A stretch of DNA of 64,000 nucleotides from Halobacillus halophilus DSM 2266 (lineage in GTDB: Bacteria; Bacillota; Bacilli; Bacillales; Halobacillaceae): assembly GCF_000284515.1 (NCBI RefSeq), contig NC_017668.1, positions 1,984,001 through 2,048,000 on the forward strand, given 5' to 3'. A program made the position numbers and the translations under genes. The notes under the pieces were generated by a model that saw only the letters and a list, made by a program, of their open reading frames with translations, was not told the origin of the DNA and ran no database searches. Below are positions 25,007-33,234 of this stretch, piece by piece. The first letter of the stretch is position 1. Each line of letters begins with the position of its first letter.

Positions 25007-26269
25007 ATGAGTTTTTTTAAGAAATTGAAAGATCGATTTGTAAAAGGGGAAGAAGAACAGCAGGAAAGTACTTCCCAGAACGAACCCAAAAATGAATCAC
25101 TTGAAGAAGCTGATTCATTTAACCCTTACACTGGAGAAGCCTATAAAGGCGGAGAGGTAGTTTACTCGAAAGCAGAAGAGGAGGAAAGACTGCGAAAGGA
25201 ATCCTTGGAGTCTGAAGGGAAATCCCTGGAGGGAGAAACAGAGACTTACGAGGATAAACTTGATCGACTTTCCGTACCTGCAGAACCTATGGATGACGTC
25301 TCTGTAGCCTCCAAGTTTAAAAAAGGACTAGAGAAAACCAGGACCTCATTCTCTACTAAGATTAATGATTTAGTAGCCAAATACCGTACCGTAGATGAAG
25401 ATTTCTTCGAGGAATTAGAAGAAATCCTGATCTCAGCCGATGTTGGGGTCAACACGGTTATGGAAATGATTGATGAACTGGAAATGGAAGTCAAACGAAG
25501 AAATATTAAAGATACAAGCCAGGTAAAAGAAGTTATTTCTGAAAAACTGGTAGAAATCTATTACGGAAACGATGAGGCTGAAGAGGTAGAAGGTTTGAAT
25601 GAAAATCCGGATGGCCCTACTGTTTACTTATTTGTCGGGGTGAATGGTGTGGGCAAGACGACTACCATCGGTAAGCTCGCTCACCGCCTGAAATCTGAAG
25701 GCAAGAAAGTAACCCTTGCTGCAGGTGATACCTTTCGAGCAGGTGCTATTGAGCAATTGGACGCCTGGGGAGAGCGGGCAGGAGTCAATGTAATTAAGCA
25801 CAGTGCAGGCAGTGATCCTGCTGCCGTCATTTATGATGGGATCCAATCGGCTAAGTCCCGAAATGCTGATGTGTTAATATGTGATACGGCTGGGCGCCTT
25901 CAAAATAAAGTAAACCTGATGAACGAACTATCAAAAGTTAAACGCGTTATTGAACGTGAAATTCCAAATGCTCCCCATGAAGTCCTTCTTGTGCTTGACG
26001 CTACTACAGGACAGAATGCTATGAGTCAGGCGAAGACGTTCTCGGAAGCAACCGACGTTTCAGGCATCGTTCTTACTAAACTGGACGGTACAGCAAAAGG
26101 TGGAATTGTTTTAGCCATACGAAAAGAACTTTCAATCCCTGTTAAACTCGTGGGACTAGGTGAAAAAGTAACAGATTTGGAACCATTTGATGCTCAGGCG
26201 TTTGTGTATGGATTATTCGCTGATATGGTTGAAGAATTCGATGAGGAAGAAGGAGAAAATCAAGCTTAA
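25007..26269 (+). CDS. ftsY: Signal recognition particle receptor FtsY
   Basis: A 420-residue SRP GTPase that docks Ffh–ribosome complexes at the membrane. A long acidic N-terminal A domain (about 1–110) precedes the N domain and G domain: GVNGVGKTTT (P-loop, near 209–218), DTAGR, TKLDG and GLGEKVTDLEPF. ATG 25007 is the start, behind AAAGGA; the TTG just before it is an alternative. Cotranscribed with smc. Confidence 0.97.
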   Translation: MSFFKKLKDRFVKGEEEQQESTSQNEPKNESLEEADSFNPYTGEAYKGGEVVYSKAEEEERLRKESLESEGKSLEGETETYEDKLDRLSVPAEPMDDVSVASKFKKGLEKTRTSFSTKINDLVAKYRTVDEDFFEELEEILISADVGVNTVMEMIDELEMEVKRRNIKDTSQVKEVISEKLVEIYYGNDEAEEVEGLNENPDGPTVYLFVGVNGVGKTTTIGKLAHRLKSEGKKVTLAAGDTFRAGAIEQLDAWGERAGVNVIKHSAGSDPAAVIYDGIQSAKSRNADVLICDTAGRLQNKVNLMNELSKVKRVIEREIPNAPHEVLLVLDATTGQNAMSQAKTFSEATDVSGIVLTKLDGTAKGGIVLAIRKELSIPVKLVGLGEKVTDLEPFDAQAFVYGLFADMVEEFDEEEGENQA

Positions 26270-26272
26270 ACC

Positions 26273-26301
26273 TTGACAGGTACTGAGTGACTCCGTTAGT
26301 A
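26273..26301 (+). promoter_or_regulatory. Sigma-A promoter of ylxM–ffh
   Basis: TTGACA, 17 bases, TTAGTA, in the 75-base gap between ftsY and ylxM. Confidence 0.6.
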
Positions 26302-26344
26302 TTTTTATGTAAAGGTATTTCACTTAACAAGGAGTGCTTCAAGG

Positions 26345-26674
26345 GTGCTTGAAAAAACGACACGTGTTAACTATCTGTTTGATTTTTATCAATCATTGTT
26401 GACTCCGAAACAAAGAAACTATATGGAATTATATTTTTTAGAAGACTACTCATTAGGTGAGATATCAGAAACCTTCGACGTTTCCCGTCAAGCGGTTTAC
26501 GATAATATTCGCCGAACAGAAGCAATGTTGGAAGAATACGAAAAAAAGCTGCTATTATACGAGAAATTCAGCAAGCGGCAGCAGATCCTTAAGGAAATGG
26601 AAGGTGAAGTTAACCAAAGTGAACTTCCTCCCCGTTTCCAGGATTGGCTGGCGCAACTACAAGATTTAGAATAG
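26345..26674 (+). CDS. ylxM: YlxM family helix-turn-helix protein
   Basis: A 109-residue putative DNA-binding protein always found next to ffh. The sigma-70 region-4-like helix-turn-helix spans about 18–60 ([22 protein letters not shown], then [11 protein letters not shown]). Thought to modulate SRP expression or function. Start GTG at 26345; GGAG lies about 10 bases upstream. ffh begins 13 bases after the stop. Confidence 0.93.
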   Translation: MLEKTTRVNYLFDFYQSLLTPKQRNYMELYFLEDYSLGEISETFDVSRQAVYDNIRRTEAMLEEYEKKLLLYEKFSKRQQILKEMEGEVNQSELPPRFQDWLAQLQDLE

Positions 26675-26687
26675 GGGGGTCTCTTCG

Positions 26688-28028
26688 ATGGCATTTGAAG
26701 GATTATCCGACCGTTTGCAGGAAACAATTAAGAAAATCAAAGGCAAAGGGAAGGTAGAGGAGCAAGACGTAAAAGAGATGACTCGTGAAGTTCGTCTAGC
26801 CCTCCTCGAGGCCGACGTTAACTTTAAAGTAGTTAAAGACTTTGTGAAGCGCGTACGTGAACGTGCTGTTGGGCAAGAGGTCATGGAAAGTCTGACACCA
26901 GGTCAGCAGGTTATTAAAGTAGTTAAGGAAGAATTGACCGATCTAATGGGCGGTGATGAGAGTAAGATTGCCGTTGCAAAGCGTCCACCAACTGTGATTA
27001 TGATGGTGGGACTACAGGGTGCAGGTAAAACGACCACAACCGGTAAACTTGCCAACGTTCTGCGTAAAAATCATAATCGAAAACCGCTACTGGCAGCTGC
27101 CGACGTTTATCGTCCAGCAGCTATCCAACAACTGGAAACCATCGGGAAGCAGCTTACAATGCCAGTCCATTCCGAAGGCACTGAGGCAGACCCGGTTGAC
27201 ATTGCAAAGAATGCAATTGAAAAAGCGAAGGAAGAAAATCATGACTACGTAATCGTGGATACAGCCGGTCGACTACATGTTGATGGAGAGTTGATGGGTG
27301 AACTTCAGCGGATAAAAGAAGCTGTAAATCCAGATGAGATTTTCCTGGTGGTCGATGCCATGACTGGTCAGGATGCAGTCAACGTAGCACAAAGCTTTGA
27401 TGATCAGCTTGATATTACAGGAGTTCTTCTGACGAAACTGGATGGCGATACCCGCGGCGGTGCGGCACTATCGATTAAAGCTGTAACAGGTAAACCGATT
27501 AAGTACGCAGGTATGGGAGAAAAGCTGGATCAGCTCGAACCATTCCACCCAGAGAGGATGGCTTCACGGATTCTTGGTATGGGTGACATGCTTACTCTGA
27601 TTGAGAAAGCACAGACTCAAGTAGATGAAAAACAAGCGAAAGAACTTGAATCGAAAATGCGTACCGCATCGTTTACGTTCGAAGACTTCCTGGACCAAAT
27701 GGAACAGGTTAAGAATATGGGGCCGCTTGATGAGATCATAAATATGATTCCAGGCGCTAACAAAATGAAAGGGCTGAAGAATGCTTCGTTTGATGATAAA
27801 CAAATCGTTCACGTCGAAGCAATAATCCAGTCTATGACCAAAAAAGAACGCCAGGACCCATCGGTTATGAACGCGAGCCGGAAAAAACGGATTGCCAAAG
27901 GATCGGGTACATCGGTTTCAGAAATTAACCGCTTATTGAAACAGTTTGAAGAAATGAAGAAAATGATGAAACAAATGAGTAATACTAAGGGCAAAAAAGG
28001 AAAAGGAATGAATTTTCCTTTTATGTAA
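26688..28028 (+). CDS. ffh: Signal recognition particle protein Ffh
   Basis: A 446-residue SRP54 GTPase that binds 4.5S/scRNA and hydrophobic signal sequences. N domain about 1–90, P-loop GLQGAGKTTTTGKLA (105–119), DTAGRL, TKLDGD, GMGEKLDQLEPF, then the Met-rich M domain from about 330 (MEQVKNMGPLDEI, RIAKGSGTSVSEINRLLKQF). Ribosome binding site GGGGGG before ATG 26688. Confidence 0.98.
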   Translation: MAFEGLSDRLQETIKKIKGKGKVEEQDVKEMTREVRLALLEADVNFKVVKDFVKRVRERAVGQEVMESLTPGQQVIKVVKEELTDLMGGDESKIAVAKRPPTVIMMVGLQGAGKTTTTGKLANVLRKNHNRKPLLAAADVYRPAAIQQLETIGKQLTMPVHSEGTEADPVDIAKNAIEKAKEENHDYVIVDTAGRLHVDGELMGELQRIKEAVNPDEIFLVVDAMTGQDAVNVAQSFDDQLDITGVLLTKLDGDTRGGAALSIKAVTGKPIKYAGMGEKLDQLEPFHPERMASRILGMGDMLTLIEKAQTQVDEKQAKELESKMRTASFTFEDFLDQMEQVKNMGPLDEIINMIPGANKMKGLKNASFDDKQIVHVEAIIQSMTKKERQDPSVMNASRKKRIAKGSGTSVSEINRLLKQFEEMKKMMKQMSNTKGKKGKGMNFPFM

Positions 28029-28039
28029 TGGAAAAGTCC

Positions 28040-28068
28040 TTTACACACAATTGAAGATCTGCTAAAAT
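28040..28068 (+). promoter_or_regulatory. Sigma-A promoter of the rpsP operon
   Basis: TTTACA, 17-base spacer, TAAAAT, ahead of rpsP. Confidence 0.65.
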
Positions 28069-28113
28069 CTTTATCTGTGTGAAACATTTATAGAAATATG
28101 GAGGTTGTTAAAA

Positions 28114-28386
28114 ATGGCAGTAAAAATTCGCCTTAAACGTATGGGATCTAAACGTAACCCATTTTACCGTGTAGTAGTTGCAGATTCACGTGCTCCACGT
28201 GATGGCCGTATCATTGAACAAATCGGCACATATAACCCAGTAGCTAACCCAATCGAGGTTAAACTTGATGCTGATAAAGCAATGGACTGGATGTCTAATG
28301 GTGCTCAGCCAAGTGATACGGTACGTAACTTATTCTCTAAAGAAGGCATCATGAAGCAGTTCCACGAAAAGAAAAACCAAAAATAA
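28114..28386 (+). CDS. rpsP: 30S ribosomal protein S16
   Basis: 90 residues, the standard length; begins [19 protein letters not shown] with the SRAPRDGR motif at about 24–31. Start ATG 28114, nine bases after GGAGG. First gene of rpsP–khpA–ylqD–rimM–trmD. Confidence 0.98.
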   Translation: MAVKIRLKRMGSKRNPFYRVVVADSRAPRDGRIIEQIGTYNPVANPIEVKLDADKAMDWMSNGAQPSDTVRNLFSKEGIMKQFHEKKNQK

Positions 28387-28401
28387 AGTAGTGGTGATAT
28401 C

Positions 28402-28629
28402 ATGCAAGCCTTGATCGAAACGATTGTTACTCCGCTTGTCGATCAGCCAGACGCTGTGAAAGTGGATGTGAAGGAAGAGGAGCATAAAATTGTTTACCAT
28501 CTTTCCGTCCACCCTGATGACGTTGGAAAAGTGATCGGAAAAAACGGGCGGATTGCAAAAGCGATTCGTACGGTCGTTTACGCGGCCGGTTCCGATTCTG
28601 AAAAAAGAATCTATCTGGATATCATGTAA
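28402..28629 (+). CDS. khpA: KH domain RNA-binding protein KhpA
   Basis: A 75-residue single KH domain with the RNA-gripping loop IGKNGR at about 45–50. KhpA works with KhpB/Jag as an RNA chaperone affecting cell division and elongation in Firmicutes. Preceded by GTGGTGAT and 15 bases downstream of rpsP. Confidence 0.95.
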   Translation: MQALIETIVTPLVDQPDAVKVDVKEEEHKIVYHLSVHPDDVGKVIGKNGRIAKAIRTVVYAAGSDSEKRIYLDIM

Positions 28630-28693
28630 GAATGAACTAGTGTAATGGTGCCGAAGTCAGACTTCGTCCCCCACACTTATATTTCTTTTCATG

Positions 28694-28730
28694 TAAAAGG
28701 GAGAGGGCTAACCTTTCCCTTTTTTACCAT
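28694..28730 (+). terminator. Hairpin after khpA
   Basis: A 12-bp stem with one mismatch (AAAAGGGAGAGG / CCTTTCCCTTTT) ends in a T run. Likely an internal, partial terminator before ylqD. Confidence 0.65.
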
Positions 28731-28761
28731 TCAGAGAAAAAATGAGAAAGGCGGTTCGTGG

Positions 28762-29148
28762 ATGCAGATCATCCGGAAAATTCCCGTGAAGCAAGTCTTA
28801 ACTGAAACCAGCCGTGAACTCTTAATAGAGCGTTTTGAAAAGCAATCCAGTCAATTGGATCAGGAATGCCGCCAATTAGCTTTTGAACAAAAAAAGCTTG
28901 AACGAAAGCCTGGAATGTCAAAACAAGAAGTAGAAAAACGCTTTTCTAAAGAGATTAGCCGTAGGAAAGAGCAAATGCGGTGGATTACCGGCCAGCTTTC
29001 GCAGCTTTCCATTCTTCCTGACCATAGTGAATTGGAAATAGATGAAGTGGAAGCTATACTCACAGTAGAAGAAGGCGATGACTGGAAAACGGCCGTGACG
29101 GAGCAGCAAATCATCATTAAAGATGGAAAAGTTATACGAGCGAGGTAA
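28762..29148 (+). CDS. ylqD: YlqD family protein
   Basis: A 128-residue protein of unknown function conserved between khpA and rimM in Bacilli. N-terminal strand segment (IIRKIPVKQVLT), a charged coiled coil at about 18–75, and a C-terminal beta region ending in QQIIIKDGKVIRAR. Start at the ATG at 28762 behind AAAGGCGG; the frame extends upstream but that part overlaps the hairpin and is not conserved. Length equals B. subtilis YlqD as recalled. Confidence 0.9.
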   Translation: MQIIRKIPVKQVLTETSRELLIERFEKQSSQLDQECRQLAFEQKKLERKPGMSKQEVEKRFSKEISRRKEQMRWITGQLSQLSILPDHSELEIDEVEAILTVEEGDDWKTAVTEQQIIIKDGKVIRAR

Positions 29149-29156
29149 TTAAATTC

Positions 29157-29672
29157 ATGGAAAATCAAATGTTTAATGTAGGGAAAATAATAAATACACA
29201 TGGCATTAAAGGTGAGGTCAAAGTGCATCGGATCACAGATTTCGATGAACGTTTCCAGCCTGGTCAGCTTTTGTATTGGGTAAATGATACGAGTGAACCT
29301 GTTTCTCTTGTGGTACGTTCCCATCGTATTCATAAGGGGTATGACCTGATTGCTTTTGAAGAGCATCCATCCATCAATGATGTGGAGGGTTATAAGAATG
29401 GTATGTTGATGGTCTCTGAAGAGGAGCAGGCAGACCTTGAGGAGCACGAGTTCTATTTTCGTGAAATAATCGGGTGCATCGTTTATCTCGAATCTGGTGA
29501 AGAGATAGGACGAGTAAAAGAAATACTTACTCCCGGAGCTAATGATGTATGGGTGGTTGAAAGGCACGACAATTCCGATCTACTTCTTCCATATATTGAG
29601 CCCGTCGTCAAACGAGTGGATCCGTCCCAACAAAGAATCATCATTGATCCAATAGAGGGGCTGCTGGACTGA
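29157..29672 (+). CDS. rimM: Ribosome maturation factor RimM
   Basis: A 171-residue 16S processing factor that binds S19 in the 30S head. N-terminal RimM barrel begins [19 protein letters not shown]; the PRC-barrel C-terminal half contains [10 protein letters not shown] and [12 protein letters not shown]. Overlaps trmD by one base (TGATG). Confidence 0.97.
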   Translation: MENQMFNVGKIINTHGIKGEVKVHRITDFDERFQPGQLLYWVNDTSEPVSLVVRSHRIHKGYDLIAFEEHPSINDVEGYKNGMLMVSEEEQADLEEHEFYFREIIGCIVYLESGEEIGRVKEILTPGANDVWVVERHDNSDLLLPYIEPVVKRVDPSQQRIIIDPIEGLLD

Positions 29673-30403
29673 TGCATATTGATATACTAACGTTGTTTCC
29701 TGAAATGTTCGAAGGTGTACTTAATACGTCGATTATGAAACGGGCACAGGATCGAGAAGCCTTTTCCTATCAATATGTTAATTTTCGTGAGTTTACAGTT
29801 AACAAGCATAATAAAGTCGATGATTATCCTTATGGAGGCGGCGCGGGTCTGGTTTTGACTCCCCAGCCAGTATTCGATGCAGTTAACCATATTAAAGCCA
29901 ATGTCTCTAATAAACCGCGTGTTATTCTAATGTGCCCGCAAGGTGAACCTTTTTCACAAGAAAAGGCGGAAGAATTATCAGAAGAAGAACATTTGGTATT
30001 CATTTGTGGTCATTATGAAGGGTATGATGAGCGGATTCGAAAAGAGCTTGTAACGGATGAGATATCTATTGGGGACTACGTATTGACCGGGGGAGAACTT
30101 GGAGCAATGGTTGTAATGGATTCCGTAGTCCGCTTGCTTCCAGGGGTTCTTGGAAATGAACAGTCAGCTCCGGAGGATTCTTTTTCGAACGGTTTACTCG
30201 AACACCCTCACTATACACGACCGGCTGATTTTAGAGGTGAAAAGGTTCCAGAAGTATTACTTTCAGGAAATCACGCTAAAATTGATGAATGGCGTCACTA
30301 TCAATCGCTTAGAAGAACGTATGAAAGACGTCCTGATCTGTTAACGAACAGAGTACTATCCGAAAAAGAACAAAAATGGATTAATGAATGGAAAAATCGT
30401 TGA
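29672..30403 (+). CDS. trmD: tRNA (guanine-N1)-methyltransferase TrmD
   Basis: A 243-residue SPOUT methyltransferase making m1G37 in tRNA to prevent frameshifting. Starts [13 protein letters not shown]; knot motifs [11 protein letters not shown] (near 111–121) and [15 protein letters not shown] (about 132–146) form the S-adenosylmethionine pocket. Translationally coupled to rimM. Confidence 0.98.
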   Translation: MHIDILTLFPEMFEGVLNTSIMKRAQDREAFSYQYVNFREFTVNKHNKVDDYPYGGGAGLVLTPQPVFDAVNHIKANVSNKPRVILMCPQGEPFSQEKAEELSEEEHLVFICGHYEGYDERIRKELVTDEISIGDYVLTGGELGAMVVMDSVVRLLPGVLGNEQSAPEDSFSNGLLEHPHYTRPADFRGEKVPEVLLSGNHAKIDEWRHYQSLRRTYERRPDLLTNRVLSEKEQKWINEWKNR

Positions 30404-30409
30404 TGATTG

Positions 30410-30438
30410 TTGAAGTTTAACAGCTAGTGTGGTATATT
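30410..30438 (+). promoter_or_regulatory. Sigma-A promoter of rplS
   Basis: TTGAAG, 17 bases, TATATT, with TG one base before the -10 (extended -10). Confidence 0.7.
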
Positions 30439-30444
30439 ATACGT

Positions 30445-30531
30445 TGTGCTTAAACGTTCGGTTTAAGTGGAAAACGATGTTCCGCTGTCTCCTAGAGGGC
30501 AAGAGCATTAGTTAAAAAGGAGTGAAATACG
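30445..30531 (+). ncRNA. L19 leader (ribosomal protein autoregulatory leader)
   Basis: The rplS 5' leader folds: CTTAAAC (30449–30455) pairs with GTTTAAG (30461–30467), then GGAA (30469–30472) with TTCC (30480–30483), followed by a conserved-looking GGGCAAGAGCA stretch. Position and layout fit the L19 leader family described upstream of rplS in Firmicutes, where L19 is thought to repress its own synthesis. No covariance search was possible. Confidence 0.65.
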
Positions 30532-30876
30532 ATGCAACAACTTATTCATGACATTACAAAAGAACAGCTTCGTACGGATCACCCAAACTTCCGTCCAGGT
30601 GACACGGTTAAAGTGCACGTGAAGGTAGTAGAGGGAAGCCGTGAGCGTATCCAGGTATTCGAAGGTGTTGTAATTAAACGTCAGAATGGCGGGATCAGCG
30701 AAACATTTACCGTTCGTAAGATTACTTACGGCGTAGGCGTTGAGCGTACATTCCCAGTACATTCTCCACGAGTTGCTAAGATCGAGCGTTCTCGTCGTGG
30801 TAAAGTACGTCAAGCACGTCTTTACTATCTACGTAACCTGCGCGGAAAAGCAGCCCGTATTAAAGAAATTATCTAA
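30532..30876 (+). CDS. rplS: 50S ribosomal protein L19
   Basis: 114 residues, standard length. Contains [16 protein letters not shown] and [19 protein letters not shown] with a basic C-terminus. AAAGGAGTG precedes ATG 30532. Monocistronic between its own promoter and a terminator. Confidence 0.98.
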   Translation: MQQLIHDITKEQLRTDHPNFRPGDTVKVHVKVVEGSRERIQVFEGVVIKRQNGGISETFTVRKITYGVGVERTFPVHSPRVAKIERSRRGKVRQARLYYLRNLRGKAARIKEII

Positions 30877-30885
30877 TTTTAGTAG

Positions 30886-30917
30886 AAAGGAGCTTGCATT
30901 TGCCAAGCTCCTTTTTT
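30886..30917 (+). terminator. Rho-independent terminator of rplS
   Basis: 11-bp perfect stem AAAGGAGCTTG / CAAGCTCCTTT with T6. Confidence 0.9.
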
Positions 30918-30944
30918 CTAATCTTTCTAAGGGAGCGGGGATGG

Positions 30945-31493
30945 ATGAAAAAGCAGTGGTTAGAGTGGATTAAAGCTTTTGCCATAGCAGCTATTTTAGC
31001 AGTTGTTGTGCGTGTTTTTCTACTGGCTCCAGTCGTGGTGGAAGGGCCTTCCATGCTGAATACTCTTCATAGTGATGACCATTTAATCGTAAGTAAGATT
31101 AATTATACTCTGGGGAACCCTGAGAGATTTGATATAGTAGTCTTTCACGCTACGGAAAGAAAAGACTACATTAAAAGAATCATTGGTCTTCCGGGAGATA
31201 CGGTCCGATACAGTAATGACCAGTTATACATAAATGGTGAAGCATTCGAAGAACCTTATTTAGAGGAGCTTAAAAAGGAACTGCCAGAAGGAGAAGAATT
31301 GACCAGGGACTTTTCAATGGATCAATTGCCGGGCAGTAATGAAGAAGTTCCGGAGGGTGAACTGTTAGTATTGGGTGATAACCGTAACAACTCAACAGAC
31401 AGTCGAATGCTTGGTACGATTCCTAAAGAGCAGGTAGTAGGCGAAGCCGTCTTTTTATACTGGCCTTTGAATCGCATCAAATTCATGAATTAG
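30945..31493 (+). CDS. lepB: Signal peptidase I
   Basis: A 182-residue type I signal peptidase (S26). One N-terminal membrane anchor at about 10–29; catalytic S36 in GPSM and general-base K77 in YIKRIIGLPGD; box E GDNRNNSTDSR near 153–163. Start ATG 30945 behind GGGAGCGGGG; the preceding in-frame region lies inside the rplS terminator. rbgA follows within 10 bases, so the two are probably cotranscribed. Confidence 0.95.
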   Translation: MKKQWLEWIKAFAIAAILAVVVRVFLLAPVVVEGPSMLNTLHSDDHLIVSKINYTLGNPERFDIVVFHATERKDYIKRIIGLPGDTVRYSNDQLYINGEAFEEPYLEELKKELPEGEELTRDFSMDQLPGSNEEVPEGELLVLGDNRNNSTDSRMLGTIPKEQVVGEAVFLYWPLNRIKFMN

Positions 31494-31503
31494 GAGTGAT
31501 AGC

Positions 31504-32346
31504 GTGACAATACAATGGTACCCGGGACACATGGCTAAAGCGAAGAGGGAAGCATCAGAAAATTTAAAATTAGTGGATTTTGTTATTGAACTAGTTGACG
31601 CGCGTGCTCCACTTTCCTCGCAGAATCCCATGCTCCAAGGAATATTGGGAGACAAGCCCAAAATGATGGTGCTTATGAAAAAAGATTTGGCGGATCCGAA
31701 GGTAACAAAAGAATGGTTGGAGCATTTCAAAGAAAATGGTTTTCCTTCCATTGCGATTGAAGCAAACAATAAACAGGATATACAAGCCGTTATCAACCTT
31801 GGAAAAAGCATAGGTAATGAAAAAATCGAAAAATTAAAAGCAAAGGGTGTCCGACCTCGGGCTTCCAGAGCTATGATCCTCGGCATACCTAACGTAGGGA
31901 AATCTACCTTGATTAATCGACTGGCAAACAAAAGCATTGCCAAAACTGGGGATAAACCTGGGGTGACTAAGAAACAACAATGGATTAAAGTTAAAAATGA
32001 ATTTGATCTTCTGGATACTCCTGGTATTTTGTGGCCCAAGTTTGAAGAAGAAGAAGTAGGATATCGCCTTGCTTCAATAGGAACGATTAAGGATCAAATA
32101 TTGCCTACGGAAGATGTGGCTGCCTATGTTCTGGATTATTTACAAGCTTACTATCCATCAATGCTTGAAGAACGTTATGGCTTCGAAGGCTACGATGATA
32201 TCATGACGGCATTTGAAACGATTGGGAAAAAGAGAGGCTGTCTTGAAAGTGGAGGGCGTATTAATTTCGATAAGGTTTCAGATGTGATTATACAGGATTT
32301 ACGAAACGGCAAACTTGGTCTTATCAGTTTTGAAAGTCCAGAATAA
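31504..32346 (+). CDS. rbgA: Ribosome biogenesis GTPase RbgA (YlqF)
   Basis: A 280-residue circularly permuted GTPase needed for late 50S assembly. The G motifs occur in permuted order: G4-like MKKDL (about 58–62), then P-loop GIPNVGKSTL (about 126–135), then DTPGILWP (near 174–181). The C-terminal ANTAR-like RNA-binding region follows. Begins at GTG 31504 with MTIQWYPGHMAKA, the family signature. Confidence 0.96.
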   Translation: MTIQWYPGHMAKAKREASENLKLVDFVIELVDARAPLSSQNPMLQGILGDKPKMMVLMKKDLADPKVTKEWLEHFKENGFPSIAIEANNKQDIQAVINLGKSIGNEKIEKLKAKGVRPRASRAMILGIPNVGKSTLINRLANKSIAKTGDKPGVTKKQQWIKVKNEFDLLDTPGILWPKFEEEEVGYRLASIGTIKDQILPTEDVAAYVLDYLQAYYPSMLEERYGFEGYDDIMTAFETIGKKRGCLESGGRINFDKVSDVIIQDLRNGKLGLISFESPE

Positions 32347-32355
32347 ACGGAACGT

Positions 32356-32391
32356 AAACGCAACGTGAGAAAACTCACTTTGCGTTTTTTT
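32356..32391 (+). terminator. Rho-independent terminator
   Basis: Stem AAACGCAACGTGAG / CTCACTTTGCGTTT (one mismatch), loop AAAA, T7. Confidence 0.87.
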
Positions 32392-32448
32392 CATTACAAA
32401 GCGAGACGAACTTGTCCGATAAAGAAAATAGCGGAGGTTTTACATACG

Positions 32449-33213
32449 ATGACAATCAGGACGATTGCGCAAATCAAAAAAGAATTAGCAGACGAAAGTG
32501 TAGAGGAAGAATATCTGGATTTACTGCGTAGCGATAATCGCAAAGGTGTACAAAAACTACTTGAACAATATGATAGGAGACAGGATCAGAAACGAGAATA
32601 TAAGCATCAATTTGAGCAGATGAAGTCTTTTGAGTACTCCTGCAGAGAGAAAGGGAGCCATATAATAGCAGGAATTGATGAAGCTGGGCGTGGACCGCTG
32701 GCGGGTCCTGTGGTTGCAGCTGCCGTTATCCTGCCAGAGGATTATTATTTGGAGGGACTTTATGACTCCAAAAAAATTCCGCTTGCTAAACGTGAAGAGT
32801 TTTTTCAGAGTTTAAAAGCCCATGCAGATTGTGGGGTCGGAATTGTATCTAACGAAGAAATTGATCAGCATAATATCTATCAAGCAACAAAATTGGCTAT
32901 GAAAAGAGCGGTTATGGATCTTACTCAGGTACCTGAACATCTCCTCATTGATGCGATGTATTTAGAGGAATCAGAAGTTCCACAGACTTATTTAGTTAAA
33001 GGCGATCAGCGTAGTGTATCGATTGCAGCAGCAAGTATTATCGCAAAAGTAACGCGAGACCGGATTATGTCTGAGTGGCACGACAACTATCCTATGTACC
33101 ATTTTCGGTCCAACCAGGGGTATGGCACTAAAGAACATTTAGAAGCTTTAAAAACATACGGAGTGTCTCCGCTGCATCGAAAAAGCTTCGCCCCTGTCAA
33201 AGAGAACAGCTGA
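32449..33213 (+). CDS. rnhB: Ribonuclease HII
   Basis: A 254-residue enzyme that nicks RNA in RNA–DNA hybrids, including single ribonucleotides. The catalytic signature GIDEAGRGPLAGPV is at about 75–88; other acidic residues are in YDSKKI and LIDAMY, with the KGDQRSVSIAAASIIAKVTRD block typical of type 2. Start ATG 32449 behind GCGGAGG, 11 bases away; a longer frame upstream overlaps the terminator. About 70 N-terminal residues form a helical substrate-handling extension. Confidence 0.96.
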   Translation: MTIRTIAQIKKELADESVEEEYLDLLRSDNRKGVQKLLEQYDRRQDQKREYKHQFEQMKSFEYSCREKGSHIIAGIDEAGRGPLAGPVVAAAVILPEDYYLEGLYDSKKIPLAKREEFFQSLKAHADCGVGIVSNEEIDQHNIYQATKLAMKRAVMDLTQVPEHLLIDAMYLEESEVPQTYLVKGDQRSVSIAAASIIAKVTRDRIMSEWHDNYPMYHFRSNQGYGTKEHLEALKTYGVSPLHRKSFAPVKENS

Positions 33214-33234
33214 ATATAAGGAGGGACACTAGCA

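Noticed and set aside
28860-29567. Long minus-strand frame of 235 codons
   Set aside because: It is antisense to ylqD and rimM, both clearly real, and its translation is Phe/Ile/Cys-rich without domain features.
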